This document shows positions 11,691 to 24,000 of a stretch of DNA of 64,000 bases, in pieces. Both the position numbers and the translations under genes were made by a program. Position 1 is the first letter of the stretch. Each line of letters starts with the position of its first letter. The stretch covers positions 8,552,505 through 8,616,504 of the forward strand of contig NC_045140.1 of the NCBI RefSeq assembly GCF_008831285.2. The letters run 5' to 3'. The stretch comes from Nymphaea colorata. Lineage: Eukaryota; Streptophyta; Magnoliopsida; Nymphaeales; Nymphaeaceae. The notes below the pieces were generated by a model that ran no database searches, was not told where the DNA came from, and saw only the letters and a list, made by a program, of their open reading frames with translations.

Positions 11691-12892
11691 GTCTATCGTG
11701 TATTACTAATTTCGGTGGTGAAAGACTTGCATGGCCTTTTTAATTAATCGGGTGGAGACGTGCAGATTCAGGCTTCCGATCACATTATCAAAACAAAATC
11801 TCAAAAATTGCTAATGCATAGTGGAGTCAACCAGCAAAGACAAAAACTGAGCATGGCAACATGGTGGAGACGTGCAGATTACTAGAGAATCGTCCTCAAG
11901 CGTGATGCGAAAGACGCGCCTCTCTCTCTCTCTCTTTTTTACAAAGCTTACGATTTTATTTAGTTGCTTGTGGTGTAACTACAACTACTAAAATAAAGAT
12001 CGTTTCACTTGAAATTCTGCTAAATTTTATTCAGGTTGGCGTAGATTTTCATTTGTCTTTCATTTACGTGTTTTTTCAGCAATTCAATTTTAATAATTTT
12101 GGGGATTACCAGACCTCGTCATCAATAAATTTTGTAAAAATGATAATTATATTGCGTACCATAGATTGTTCATGTTAACTATAAATAGTTCCTTTACGAT
12201 ACTTTTATATGTTATAGTTCACGAAACATGTGTCGATATACACACACACACATATATATATACATAAATAAGTATTTTGTGGACGCTAATTTGGATTAAC
12301 GTGTGATTTGTGGACTCAAGAAACGTCGATTGAAACTTTTTAAATGAATCTCTGACAACCTTGCTTGACTTTTGACATATCTACAACCATCCGTCCAATG
12401 CTTGAGTACAAGTAGCTGCTTAATTTGAAAAATAATTTACTATGAATGTTTGGGAGGCGTTTGATCGTTCTGGATGAAACAAGAAACCCATCTATGGCTA
12501 TTAGAACAGGAACCCAAGCCAAAGACGAGACAAATAGTTAGTTCCAAGCAGGTTTTTTGACTATTCTTCTGCACTCCATTTCCACACTTCCATCTGCAAT
12601 GCCTCTCATATATCTATGCCTAGCAGGCCATAGAACCCCAATGTTGGTGCCAAAAAAAATATCCTCCAACATCCTCCCTTAAAACCTAACCATTTTTAAA
12701 ATTCTTCTGCCATGTTCTGATTTGAAAGGTTGGCCCTTCTGAATTTGGTCAGGGTCATGGACCAAACCATTTTCGCTACTTCTCAAGGGGAGAAGAGGTT
12801 GTTTTACATTTTCTTCCCCCACTTTAGCATTGATTGGCCAAGCAGATCCTTCTTCTTTGACTTCTCTCCTGTGTAGGTAGACGCTCATCCAT
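11691..12892. other. Intergenic, no recognisable gene
   Basis: AT-rich sequence with a TC microsatellite near 11920, a CA/TA compound microsatellite near 12240-12265 and no frame resembling a known protein. Small opposite-strand frames at 12.3-12.9 kb look incidental. Confidence 0.5.
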
Positions 12893-13080
12893 GGGCAAAG
12901 CCAAGGTCGGGCATGCATGGGCCCTAACCCAATTTCAATTTTCTTAATTTACGTGTAAATTTTAAAAAATTTCACTTGTTCAATATAAAATTTTTGAAAA
13001 ATAATATTTCAACCCGAGTCAAAATTTAAAAACTTTAATTAGACCCACCTCAGAAAAATTTCTGGCTCCGCCCCTTCCCA
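12893..13080. repeat. Short interspersed repeat, copy B
   Basis: About 190 bp from GGGCAAAGCCAAGGTCGGGC to TTCTGGCTCCGCCCCTTCCC. It shares with copy A the order of blocks (GCATGGGCCC region, TTTACGTGTAAATTTTAAAA, AAAATTTTTGAAAAATAATA, AGACCCACCTCA, ATTTCTGGCTCC). Its end words GGAGCCA/TGGCTCC resemble those of the element at 6.6 kb. Confidence 0.55.
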
Positions 13081-14430
13081 TCTATGGCCAGATAAATGCA
13101 CCATTGCGCCCAAGGATTAGTTGGACTGTACCAGATCCATGTTCTCCAATCTTCCTTGAAAGATGCTCCCATATAGCTGGAAAATAACCGGTTGGCCTTG
13201 GAATGTCAAGCTGTGAGGTTTGGGGGAAATGAAAGGGCGTTCCACCCCAGCACTCAGAAGGAATCTCTTGAATTCGGGTTCCAAAGTTAGATCTGAACGC
13301 ATCAGCTCGTTTGTGCTGTAGCAAAGGAATTTGCCGGCCCAAAGGAAATCATCCGTTGTCCGAACCACTTAGCATACCAAAAGCTGATCTGCCCTAATGA
13401 TGCCACCTGACCGAAGCTGGTTACATACGATGCCTCAATGTATGTAATTTCGTAAGGATAAAAACAGAAAACATAATCGATATATGTAAAATTTGACGCA
13501 TATTGTTATAACCAATATACCATTTTAAGTAGGAAAAAAGTGTTTTCGTTTTTTGTCTTGCTCATAGTGTTATCTTATTATCTCTTAAACATTTTTATGT
13601 ACTCATAAAGATTATCTCATAAAAATTTTACTATCTCATTAGCCACTTGTCTCGAACATTAAATCGGAAGTCGAATCAGCTGGTGCACCCAATAGACCCT
13701 AATGCCCCTCGGTTAAGGGCGGGAATGATGCTAGTAGCATGCCCAAAAATACCCTTCAGTGCTGCAAAATGGCTTTTTGAAAAGAGCGTTCCCTAAGGTG
13801 GATGGTCGAAATGATGCGAAAAGCCCGTACGTGAAAAAGAAAAAATGAAGTTTATCGGTCATGCAGCAGAGACTGCTCCATAATGCCTCGAACGTTTGCA
13901 GCAAGAAAGGGAGTTGTTGGTTGCAGGCGACACTTATCATCCTCATCGAAGCTGTCCTCATCGTCAGTCGAAAAGTGTCGATTGAAGCAACCTTAAGGAT
14001 GCCTATTGGAATGAGCATAGGCTTCTACCAAGTTCACTTATTCCAGAGGGGGTTCTCATTTGTAGGGTGCACTTATCATCTTCATCAGCAAAAGTTATCA
14101 TTGTCGGCCGAATAGCATCTGTCAGGGCAAGCATAAGGATAGCTATTGGATCTATTATCCTTGTCAGTGACAGATATAGTCTGCTATTTTTAGGTTGGTC
14201 TCATGCTTTCGTTAATTCGTACGTTGTAGAAGAGAAATAGAAGGAGGTGAGATCATGAAATAACAACTAATGCATATACTATAGAAGAGAAACAAAAGGA
14301 GGTGAGATAATGAAATAACAATATTATCTCATATTCTTTTGTTTCTCATATGTAGTATATACAAGTGTTGTTATTTTAATGCCTTATATTCGTTCATTTA
14401 TCTCCAACTCTATATAGCTTTATTATTTCA
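13081..14430. other. Intergenic, no recognisable gene
   Basis: Short frames on both strands at 13.08-13.37 and 13.73-14.12 kb have no family resemblance. Two related words (AGAAGAGAAA-AAGGAGGTGAGAT) at about 14226 and 14282 are a small direct repeat. Confidence 0.45.
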
Positions 14431-15600
14431 CTATTCATTTTTTTGCTTGTTGAAGATCAAGGATGTCTACTTCAATCGATACAAAAGAATATGACACTGA
14501 ACATCCATTCAACGTCAAACAGGATAAGTCAACCTATACGTTGGACGAAATATGAAGAACTTAGAAAAAAATGGAATGACAGGTGAGTACAATGTTTTGG
14601 CAGAACAAAAATATGATGAAGTTGCCGTTGCAACAGAGCGTATGTGTATGTCGCATGAAGTGAAGCATGTTGTGGAGCAGGAGTAGGAAGATATGAAAGA
14701 AAATAAGGAGGAGATGGGAGATGGAATTTGAGCAGAAGGAGGTGGTGGAGACGAAGGAGTAGGCCACAGAGTTGGACAATGCAGGGGAAAAGAAACTTGA
14801 GTAGGAGGAGTTGATAGAAACAAGGGTACAGGCCAGGGAGACGGACAATGCAGGGGAGAAGGGACTTGAGCAGAAGGAGGTGGCGGAAAAGAGGATACAT
14901 GCCAGGGGAGAAGGGACTTGAGTAGGAGGTGGCGAAAACGAAGTGACAGGTCGTAGAGATGGAGAAAGGAGGGGAGATTGGATTTCAGCAAGAAAAGGTT
15001 GCATAAAAAGAGTGACTCCTGGAGGCGAAGAATGTAAAGGAGAAGGATAATCCATTATTGGATGAAGTAGAGAGATTAGTGTTAGATGTGCAAACTGTAC
15101 TTGCACTAAAAATTAGATGTTCTAGGTTAAGGAGGAGATCTGAGTTCGATGTAGAGGTAGTAGAGATAGTTGGTAAGAAAAAGAGGTGATTGTGTGATGA
15201 CAATGTAAGTAATCTTGTGTCTTATTCACGTATTTGTAATTAAAGTTTCTGTGCAGGATAATATTTTTGACACTGATATTTCTATTGCATAAATGAGGGC
15301 GTCGCCAATAGCGGTCGGTCGTTCATTGGTATGAAGTTCTGTCGGACTTCCAAAAATAGAGATTGTCGAGAATGCAATTCTTGGGGCTGTTTTTCCATGG
15401 CACAATGGAACTCCAATGGGGGTTCTTGTACTTCCTGACATAGAAGTGAGATTCTCAAACAAACATGTCTCAGCTTGGATAGTACTTCTTTTCATATTAG
15501 ACAAAAGTTTTGCTAACGTAATATATTGCATGCTCGATGTGACTTCCTTCCTTTTATTATACCAAAAAGCCGCCACATGCTTACTTATTTATTGTGATGT
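14431..15600 (+). pseudogene. Decayed reading frame with tandem Glu/Lys-rich repeats, unknown family
   Basis: From about 14700 to 14940 a unit of roughly 70 bp recurs about three and a half times (GAGCAGAAGGAGGTGG... GACAATGCAGGGGA...). On the + strand it reads as charged Glu/Lys/Gln-rich sequence interrupted by TAG and TGA; on the - strand it is open but gives only low-complexity Pro/Ser/Leu protein. A + strand stretch at 15260-15600 translates to a more ordinary composition (for example VENAILGAVFPWHNGTP) with one or more stops. I do not recognise the product. It may be the remains of a coiled-coil protein or of an accessory retroelement frame, since a retroelement fragment begins just downstream. 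Confidence 0.3.
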
Positions 15601-15639
15601 GAAGTAGTAATGACCTACCCAACACCAAAGATTTTGAGA

Positions 15640-17330
15640 TTGGTGAATTTAAAAGGTACTTCTTGATCTTTTCAAATGGCTGTTGACACTCAAAACCCCA
15701 TTCAAACTTGACACCTTTTCTTAGTAGCTGGTTGAATGGTTCACATCTCATAATTAGATTGGAAATGAATTATGTGATGGACTAGATTCACCCTTGCAAA
15801 CTTCATAGTTCCTTGATGTTAGTAAGTTGTGGCATATCCATGATCACTTTAGCTTTAGTAAGATCCATCTCAACCCCCCTCTTACTGACTATGAAACCTA
15901 AAAGTTTACCCAATTCAATCCCAAACACACATTTTTTGAGGATTCAAACAAAGCTTGTACTATAAGAGTCTCTCAAACACCTGGCAAGGATTTCAGTGTG
16001 ATCTTCTTTTGCTTTAGATTTAATTAATATGTCATCGATATATGCATCCATAATTTTGTATATTTGGTCATGGAAGTTAGTGGCATGGCTCTTTGATAAG
16101 TTGTTTCAGCATTCTTTAACCCAAATGACATTATCATGTAATAGAAAGTACCTCAAGATGTAGTAAAAGCAGTCGTAGGTTGATCATTGACTGCTAATTC
16201 GATTTGATTGTACCCGAATATCTATCCATAAAAGAGAACATTGCATGACATGCAGTACTGTCTATAAATAACTCAATGTTTGAAAGTGAGTAATCGTCTT
16301 TCGGCGTGGCTTTGCTAAGGTCTCGAAGTCACCGCATATCCTAACTTTACCATTTTTCTTAGGGACCTCCATGATATTACCCAACCATTTGGGGTAATCA
16401 ATGATGCAAATAATTTTTTCCTTTAGAAGGTTTTCTAATCTTTTTTTTATGGGTCTTTCTAGTCGGGATCAAGCTTGCACAATTTTTTGTTTAACTAGCT
16501 TGGAACTGAGACTTAAGGGCAAACAATGTTCAACCAACTAAGGGTCTAAGCCCGCATATCTTCATAGGTCTATGCAAAAACTTTTTGGTGACTTATAAGC
16601 AAGTCCATCAATTTTTTCTTTTTTTCTATGGGCAAATGTGTGCCAATTTGAAGGATCTTGAGATTCTCACTAGTTCTAATATTAATTTCTTCAATTGGAT
16701 CATTAACTAAGGACGATGGATGTTCTTGTTTCTGAATTTGAACAAATTTCAGTAATTTTGACTCCAGTATTGTCGTAGGTTTTATTTTATCGACTGCTTG
16801 TTTGATAAATACTTTCTGGAGAGACCTCCAAGGAAAAAGAAGAAACTGAGACATGTTGAGTTCTGACATGTTGTAAAGAAGAGGATAGAGGAAAATTGAA
16901 CACAATTAAAGTTGATAATAATGATGACTTGCATTGCATATCATAGAGGGGGGTCCTCTCATGAGACCATACAAGTACAAGTTAAGGTTACAAAATTCAC
17001 TGGAGGATTTGAAAACAAAAACAAATAATATCAACCAACAATATCTTTAAATTTTTTTATGATATCCCAATCCTCTGTGTTCATATAAAAGAGGATACTG
17101 ATTGGTTGCAAGATACCATCTTCATTCTTCTCGAGATCAGTGAATGAATAGTAGCGACCTTTCAGAAGTAAATTAAAATCTCTTACGGTTTCTCATGAAA
17201 TGAGCATACAAATGATGTTTTTGGTAACTCAGATGACTGATTGAATATAGTATCGGCACTTCCAGATGATTCGCCTATCTTCGTGTTTTGCATTCACTCT
17301 TCCAAAAAGCAATTATTGGTTTCTCACCAC
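15640..17330 (-). mobile_element. Degenerate Ogre/Tat-type Ty3-gypsy fragment (G-patch, intron, RT)
   Basis: Read on the - strand, this fragment is collinear with the middle of the complete element at 46-63 kb. From its 5' side, 17330-17040 matches the G-patch region (LLLKG-YY-FTDLEKNEDGIL), 17000-16870 matches the intron-like spacer (GGTCTCATGAGAGGACCCC; TGCAATGCAAGT), 16905-16570 is an open stretch starting MSELNMSQF and containing IQKQEHPSSLVNDPIEEIN, and 16560-15640 carries reverse transcriptase motifs down to the CEPFNQLLRK-like connection region. It has many stops and frameshifts, and no LTR borders it. It is an older copy of the same lineage, truncated at both ends. Confidence 0.8.
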
Positions 17331-17959
17331 TATATGATGTTATTTGATGCATGTAGGTTAACAACAGTATCTATTGTCCACCCAAGTGCCCTAAAGAGCT
17401 CTTAGTGGAAATGTGGGTTTGGGGTATTATAAAATTGCCCAAACAAGATGGAATTTCTCTGAATTCGAAGCACCATCACATAGAGCTTTGCAAAACTACA
17501 TTGATTCATGTAATTTGATGCAAACACTCAATATGGTATAAATTTGAAGAAAAACATTATCAAATGAGAAAGCCGTAGGGAAGATGCCATACCTTATTTC
17601 AATAGAAAGTTTGGCTCTATGCCTGACTCTCAACCTGCATGACCTTTCTTGTTGTGTCTTACCCTTCCTCCTCTCTCCTTTATCCTCTCCCTCTACCCTC
17701 TCTCTTATTTTTGTACGGGTGGGTTCAAGAAACCCAATCGATTTTGGTAAAATTAAATATAGTCACTAGAGTAATTAGTAGTGTCATTAGGGTTAATCTC
17801 ATGCTTGGTTAAGGTTAATCCCAATTTTACTAGGGTTAATCTTCAAGAAATCATTAAACGACTCCTAGTCTTGCTTAGTGATACTAATCCTGTGCTTAAG
17901 AATTTCCTAATCCTCTTGTTGTCTTTTAACTAAGTTGCATTGAGTGCCTTAGTAATTCT
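17331..17959. other. Unassigned spacer between two retroelement fragments
   Basis: No coding match seen. At 17760-17860 the word AGGGTTAATC(T/C) recurs three times (a local direct repeat). Confidence 0.4.
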
Positions 17960-18480
17960 ACTCAGGATTGGTGCCTAATCGGGACATTGAGTTTGATATT
18001 GAGCTCACCACAGGAACTCAGTGCATCGCCATTGCCCCTAGAGGATGGCTCATGTGGAATTAAAAAAGTTGAAAGTCAAATTATAGGAATTGATTAACAA
18101 AAGTCCATCAGAGCCAGTAAGTCTCCTTAAGGTGATGTGCCCGTTTTGTTTTTAAAGAAAAAGGATGGTAGTTTTAGGTTGTGTAGCAATTAGAGATGCT
18201 TAAATAACATGACAATATAAAACAAATATCCCCAGCCACTCATAGATGATTTCTTTGATCAACTTAAATGTGCTTGCTTATTCTCAAAAATTGATTTAAG
18301 ATTTGGGTATCATTAGTTGCAGATTAAACAGACATATGTACCTAAGATTGCATTGTAGGCTCGATATGACCATTTTGAATTCCATCTCATGCCATTTGAT
18401 TTGACAAATTCCCTTACAACCTTTGTGGACTTAATGAAAACGGTTTTCAAACCACATTTAAATCAACTACATACTCTCTG
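17960..18480 (+). mobile_element. Degenerate Ty3-gypsy chromovirus-type RT fragment
   Basis: The + strand translation, with stops and frame changes, follows the start of a chromovirus reverse transcriptase: a GL-P-RDIEFDIEL-TGTQ segment, a RMAHVELKKLKVKL segment, then FLKKKDGSFRLC, a [16 protein letters not shown] segment, FSKIDLR-GYH-L-IK, and HLMPFDLTNSLTTFVDLM. This matches the order of conserved RT blocks 1-4 of the Del/Tekay-like group rather than the Ogre-like copy next to it. The catalytic YxDD block and the rest of pol are not seen, and there are at least four stops. Confidence 0.75.
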
Positions 18481-21088
18481 CTGGCAAAACTTGTGGAACT
18501 CTAGTGCAAACCCCCAACATATGGATGTGCAATGCCTCCCCTCTCCCTAGCGTGCAATTATCCAACAAACGTAACTCGTTAGTCCTCTCTATGTTGGAAG
18601 CCACATGTGTTCTTTGTTCTATTATGTTCCTCCAATGTTTTTAGAACAGACTAATCCTTTCCAGCCTGTAGCTTGATTTCCGTATGTAATTCAATCTCGT
18701 TTATGCATAACAACCAAAAATCTATGCACGACATCTTCCTAGCCTCTAGAACTTCTATCATGTCCGCATGTCCTCTCTTCATGTACGGTCTCCAATTGAC
18801 ATGAACATAAAATAAGTTGTACATCATTAGTAACTATCACATCTCACATATCACAGAATATATAAGTGTAATTATACTTGTTCAATGCGCAACCCCTCTA
18901 TTATTTTCTTAGCATGATATGGATTACAGTCATCCTCTCATCTAGTATATGTCAACTAGCCATTATTGGGAATGCACCAACATTTGGAGGCACAAACTTT
19001 AGACACAAAGTCGTCTAGGCCTACAAAGATCACACATACATGTATTTAAACTCAAATCATGTATTAAGACGATAGTATGTGCAATAGTTCATTTAGTGTA
19101 ATCTCTATCTATATCAATAGCCAAAATCCTTCGGTGAATTGAATGCCTTGTGCCAATCAGTAAAGCTGGTTAAATAGATGAGTTAGCATAGGTGCACCTC
19201 ATGTGTAGTTGTCCATCGCTGATAAGAGACTAAGGAATTGCAAGTGCCTCCATCTCATTCTTGTATAGAATTATCACTAAATACAGACCATGCAAAAAAA
19301 TAAAGAATAAATTACCTCAATTCTCTATCTATTTCTTGTGGCAGACGGGTCATTGCTTTTTTCCTTCATTTCTCGCAGAGGTAGATGACCAAAATCTTCA
19401 TCAATTTCCCTTTAGCAAACAAACGATTGTGGAATTTCATATCGAACATGCTAAGTAGCTTCTTGCACCTGCTTTTAATATCGTACTTGGAGCTGCTCTC
19501 CACAACTTCCTTGAAGAACTAAGTCTTTACTTAGATGGTTTCTCATTATTCATTGTCTGATTTTGGCTCAACTCTTGTCATCGGATAGCTTGAAATGGAC
19601 TTTATATAATGGGTATGGTCCCATGAACCAACACTAAAACATTAGGTGTTAGTAACTAAAAAAATAATTCTGAAAGCACTTTAAATTCCAGCAGAAGCCA
19701 AAAAAAAAAAACACACCTGAAAGTTAAATGTTACACTTCTCTTAGCAACCAAAAAGCATACCCAAAAAGCAGGAACCATAAGGACAATCAGCTTGGAAAG
19801 CTTAGAATGAGCAGAATAATTGAGTGCTATTCTTTTGCCAATTTGGCTGCAGTGTGATTGCTGCTGGCACTTGTTTTCATTTTGTATAGGCAGAAATATG
19901 CAGTCACCAACCTTATAAAATAAGCATTGTCCTTCATCTCAATGAATAGAATTATGAGCTTCGTTTCACTTCCTGTAGACAATGCACTACGATGCCCATC
20001 CGCCTTATTTCACACAAAATTTCACAAGAGTTCTCTTGAAAAACATAATCAAACTAATCTAAACTATGCATCGAAAAATTGAGTAGGAATCAAAATTAAA
20101 AGTGTGGATTCTGCAGCTAAAGGAAAAGGAAGTGAGGCATGAACATTCAATCTTTTCATAAGAAGTGTTGATTCCAAAGTTCACTGTTCACTGATCTTCC
20201 ATTCACGGACCCTACAACCCATCAATCATCCGATGGATTCCATTCAATGGGCCCTTCATTGCTGATCGAATGCTGAAACCGGTGACAAGTGTTTTTCCAA
20301 TCTGCCGCCGGCACTCCACCAACATCTGCCATGGTTGATTTCTTCTTCATCTTCTTCAGTTCCACCACAGTTGCAGAACATTGATGCCTCCTCCACGTCT
20401 TTCCCTCCTATTAGCTAGTTAAAACCAGGTTTTCGAGAAACCCATTTCCACGGTCATCCAAACACCCTCAAAACCACTAAAACTTGGTTTCAGAGTCTCA
20501 CCCAAATGTTATTTGACTCTTCTCTGGCCTTTTTGTTTGAGAAATAAGTTAAATCAGTTTTATTTTCCCAAGCACGAAGCAAGTCCTCGCCGTCCTTTAC
20601 CTTTGCCCATCATTTCCGGAAACTTGAAGAGGAAGTGCCTTGCACAATCATACATCAAAGTCAAAACCTTAGCCTGCATTGGCAATTCTAGTTGCTTAGT
20701 TTGTGATCAAAGACTTCCCTCAACCCACCTTAACCTTATAATAAACCAGTCACTGCCTGTGCTCAATGGCCGACCACCGTTTTGAGACCTCCTTCGGTTG
20801 ACTGACGCCTTCCGAGGGGTCCCTTTCCCCGCTCCTTGCGCCGGTGGACCGGACAACCCGGAGACAGACGAAGAAAACCAGAGGGGAAGGGAAGGGAAAG
20901 GGCTGAATCATCAGCCTTTGTGACGACTTTGGAACGAATCAGAGAAGAACACGTGGAAGTCAACACTCACATTGCGTTTATAGCTGCTGCCTAGATCTCA
21001 GCGGCAGCAACGCAGAAGGAGAACGAGACTCCGAGTCCCTCTCCCTCGCTCTGTTGCCGGAATCTGAAACCGTCCGGAAGTACTGGGT
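18481..21088. other. Intergenic, including the PDIL promoter region
   Basis: No protein-like frame is seen from 18.5 to 20.5 kb. From about 20.8 kb the base composition turns GC-rich as it enters the 5' flank of the PDIL1-4-like gene; a weak TTTATAG word at about 20978 is the only TATA-like element near the start, about 110 bp before the ATG. Confidence 0.45.
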
Positions 21089-24000
21089 ATGGACCAAATG
21101 GTGAAGGTAGGGAGGGGGAGGAAGCATCATCTGCTCCTCTCGCTTCTCCTCATTTCCCTCCTTGTCTGCTCCTTCTTCGCCATCCCTTCCACTGCCTCCA
21201 AGGGTGCTTCTGGGAAGACCGAGGATCCGGAAGACGAAGACCTCTCTTTCCTGGAGGAGGGGGAGGATGACGGCCACGGGGCCGGCCATGACCAAGTCGA
21301 TGGCTTCTCTGAGGAGGAGTTCGAGGGAGACTTTGAGGGTCTCGACGACGGGGGTGAGGATCATGAGCCCGCTGAACCCCCGTTCGACGAGAAGGACGTG
21401 GTGGTTCTAAACGAGGGCAACTTTAGCCGGTTCATCGAGGAGAACCGGTATGTGATGGTGGAATTCTACGCACCGTGGTGCGGTCACTGCCAGGCTCTGG
21501 CCCCTGAATTCGCGGCTGCCGCCACGGAGCTCAAAGGGGTCGCCGCACTAGCCAAGGTGGACGCCACCGTGGAGAACGATCTCGCCCAGAAGTACGACGT
21601 CCAAGGCTACCCCACCGTGTTCTTCTTCGTCGACGGGATCCACAGGCAATACCCTGGGGCCAGGAACAAGTCAGTCTCTCTCTCTTGATCTCTCACGATC
21701 TTTTCTTTCCCTATTGTTTCTGTCTGTTCCTCTCCCTGTTTTGATGACATTTTGGGGCTGCATAGTTCTTCGTCCAAGCTGTAGACTTTCCCACGGCAAG
21801 AAGGAACGGTCTAGTCGGAGTCTTGTTCTATAACTTTTGTGTTTCTCTCCCGGTGCTTCTATCCATGGAAGGTGGTCCTTCACCAACTAATTTATGCATG
21901 GCGATCTTGCAATGTTTCCATGTCGTACTTGTCACTTCCATAACTCTGAGTATGAAGTGGATGAATGCAGCTTCTTTAGTCGGTTGGCTTATCAACTACC
22001 TACGCTAGGCTAGATCTGATTTAGACAGCTATGATGCCGGATGAAACTGTTCTCGACACCTTGTTAGTATAGAGAATGTGTATTTATCATATATGGACTA
22101 CTCCAGGTATCAGGCAAGTAAGCCTATTCGAACTATCATTGCTCAGGGTAAGATGAAAAGGAAAATGTAGGCACCCAGACTAGTTGTTTCGTCCATTTTC
22201 TTTTTGTCTTGCTGTGTGTACTAGTCCTTCAATCTGCTTCAAGCCTGCAAGTTTGTCAAACTGGTCATATTTTTTTCCTTGATTCTATATCAGCTACTCT
22301 TCCTTTCAGCCTTGGGACTCGAAGTTGTTTGGCGTTAAGATCTCGCCTTTGTCTGCAGGTGTATAGTTGCTATACATGTTCTCGAACAGGGAAATGATGC
22401 TTGTACAACATCCGATGGCACTTTAGTTCAACTTTGACATGTTCCTATGGACAGGATTCATGCACATGCCCATATAAGCAAGTTCAGACAGAGACACAAT
22501 GCGGAATAGATTTGTGCCGATGGGGCATCTGAGTTGTATAGATCATTCCATTCTCTTGAAAAAATGTTCTGCTCCTGTTATTTCTTCATGGTAACATATT
22601 GCACACCTGTTTCTGGGAAGCTTCTTCTTTACAATTAAGAAGGGAAATATACAACCATCATAGATCGTATATTTCACAAATATGCCTCTTTAGCAACCTT
22701 TAGGGGTTTGATGTTGTGTACACCTTTAACTTCTAGAAGCCTTGGCCAATTTTGACTTCTATGGAAATATTGCTTAGCTTTGGTTGTTATGCTCTTAGAA
22801 CTTGGAAGTTGCACCTATATATTTTGTGCATAGATATAGCAGACCCCACTCCTTGCTTGCTGAATGTGGTATTCATCTTGTGATATCTGATCAAGTGCTC
22901 ATAAACATCTTACAGTTTCTCATCAGTGTCACAAAGCAACTTTTAGTTGTGTTCCAAAATACCAGAAGCTTCCATTTTTTAAAGATACATTGGTCTCTCA
23001 TTTGCCAGTTCAAATGCTGTTGGTGGTGATTTTTTAGGGCCTACATTTCTTTCCCTTTGTTTTGTTTTCTTGATGACCTAGAAATTATCCGACTGTATTT
23101 GCAGGGATGCAATTGTTTCGTGGATAAAGAAGAAAACAGGACCTGCAGTTCAAAACATTACCACTGTTGAAGATGCGGAAAATGTGCTTACTGCTGAAAG
23201 TGTTTTGGTTCTGGCATTCCTCAATTCTTTGGTGGTGTGTTCTCCTTAACTCCTACCAGGACAAAATATAAGTTTCACCTGGATTATTATGCTTTTTGAT
23301 TTAGTATAAATTTCACCTGGATTATTGTACTTGGTTTAAATTTCTGATCTAACTTATCATTGATATGCTCTAATTCTGACTGACATATTGCTGTTCTGTT
23401 TATTTTTAAACTAGGGACCTGAGAATGCAGAGCTTTCTGCAGCTTCAAGACTAGAAGATGGGGTATCTTTCTATCAGACTGTGAATGAAGACGTTGCTAA
23501 GCTTTTTCACATTGATCCCAAGGCTAAACGGCCTTCATTGGTGTTATTGAAGAAGGAAGCTGAAAAAATAAATCACTTTGGTTAGCCACTTTCTGCATCT
23601 CTTTTGAAATGTTTGAAGACCTTATAATATTCATATCTTATAGATAATATCCTTTTTTCGTTGCTTTATTTTTTCAGATGGTGAGTTTAGCAAGTCTGCC
23701 ATAGTTGACTTTGTGTTCTCGAACAAGCTTCCTCTAGTCACAACCTTTACTAGGGAATCTGCATCTTCAATTTTCGATAATCCAATAAAGAAACAGGTTT
23801 CACTTTCGCAAGAACTTTTCTGCATCTCGTTTACAATACTTACTGGCTTCTACAGTTGAACCTCCACTTATTTTGGTTCAGATACTCTGATCATTTTTTG
23901 TTTAATGTTGTTTTTTCTCCTTTTTCTTTTGTAGGTTTTGATCTTTGTTCGCTCAAATGATTACGAAGCCACCATACCAATCTTTCAAGAGGCTGCAAAG

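Noticed and set aside
14515-15203. Overlapping - strand frames rich in Pro, Ser and Leu, up to 181 residues
   Set aside because: They overlap in several frames over tandem repeats and resemble no protein; open by base composition.
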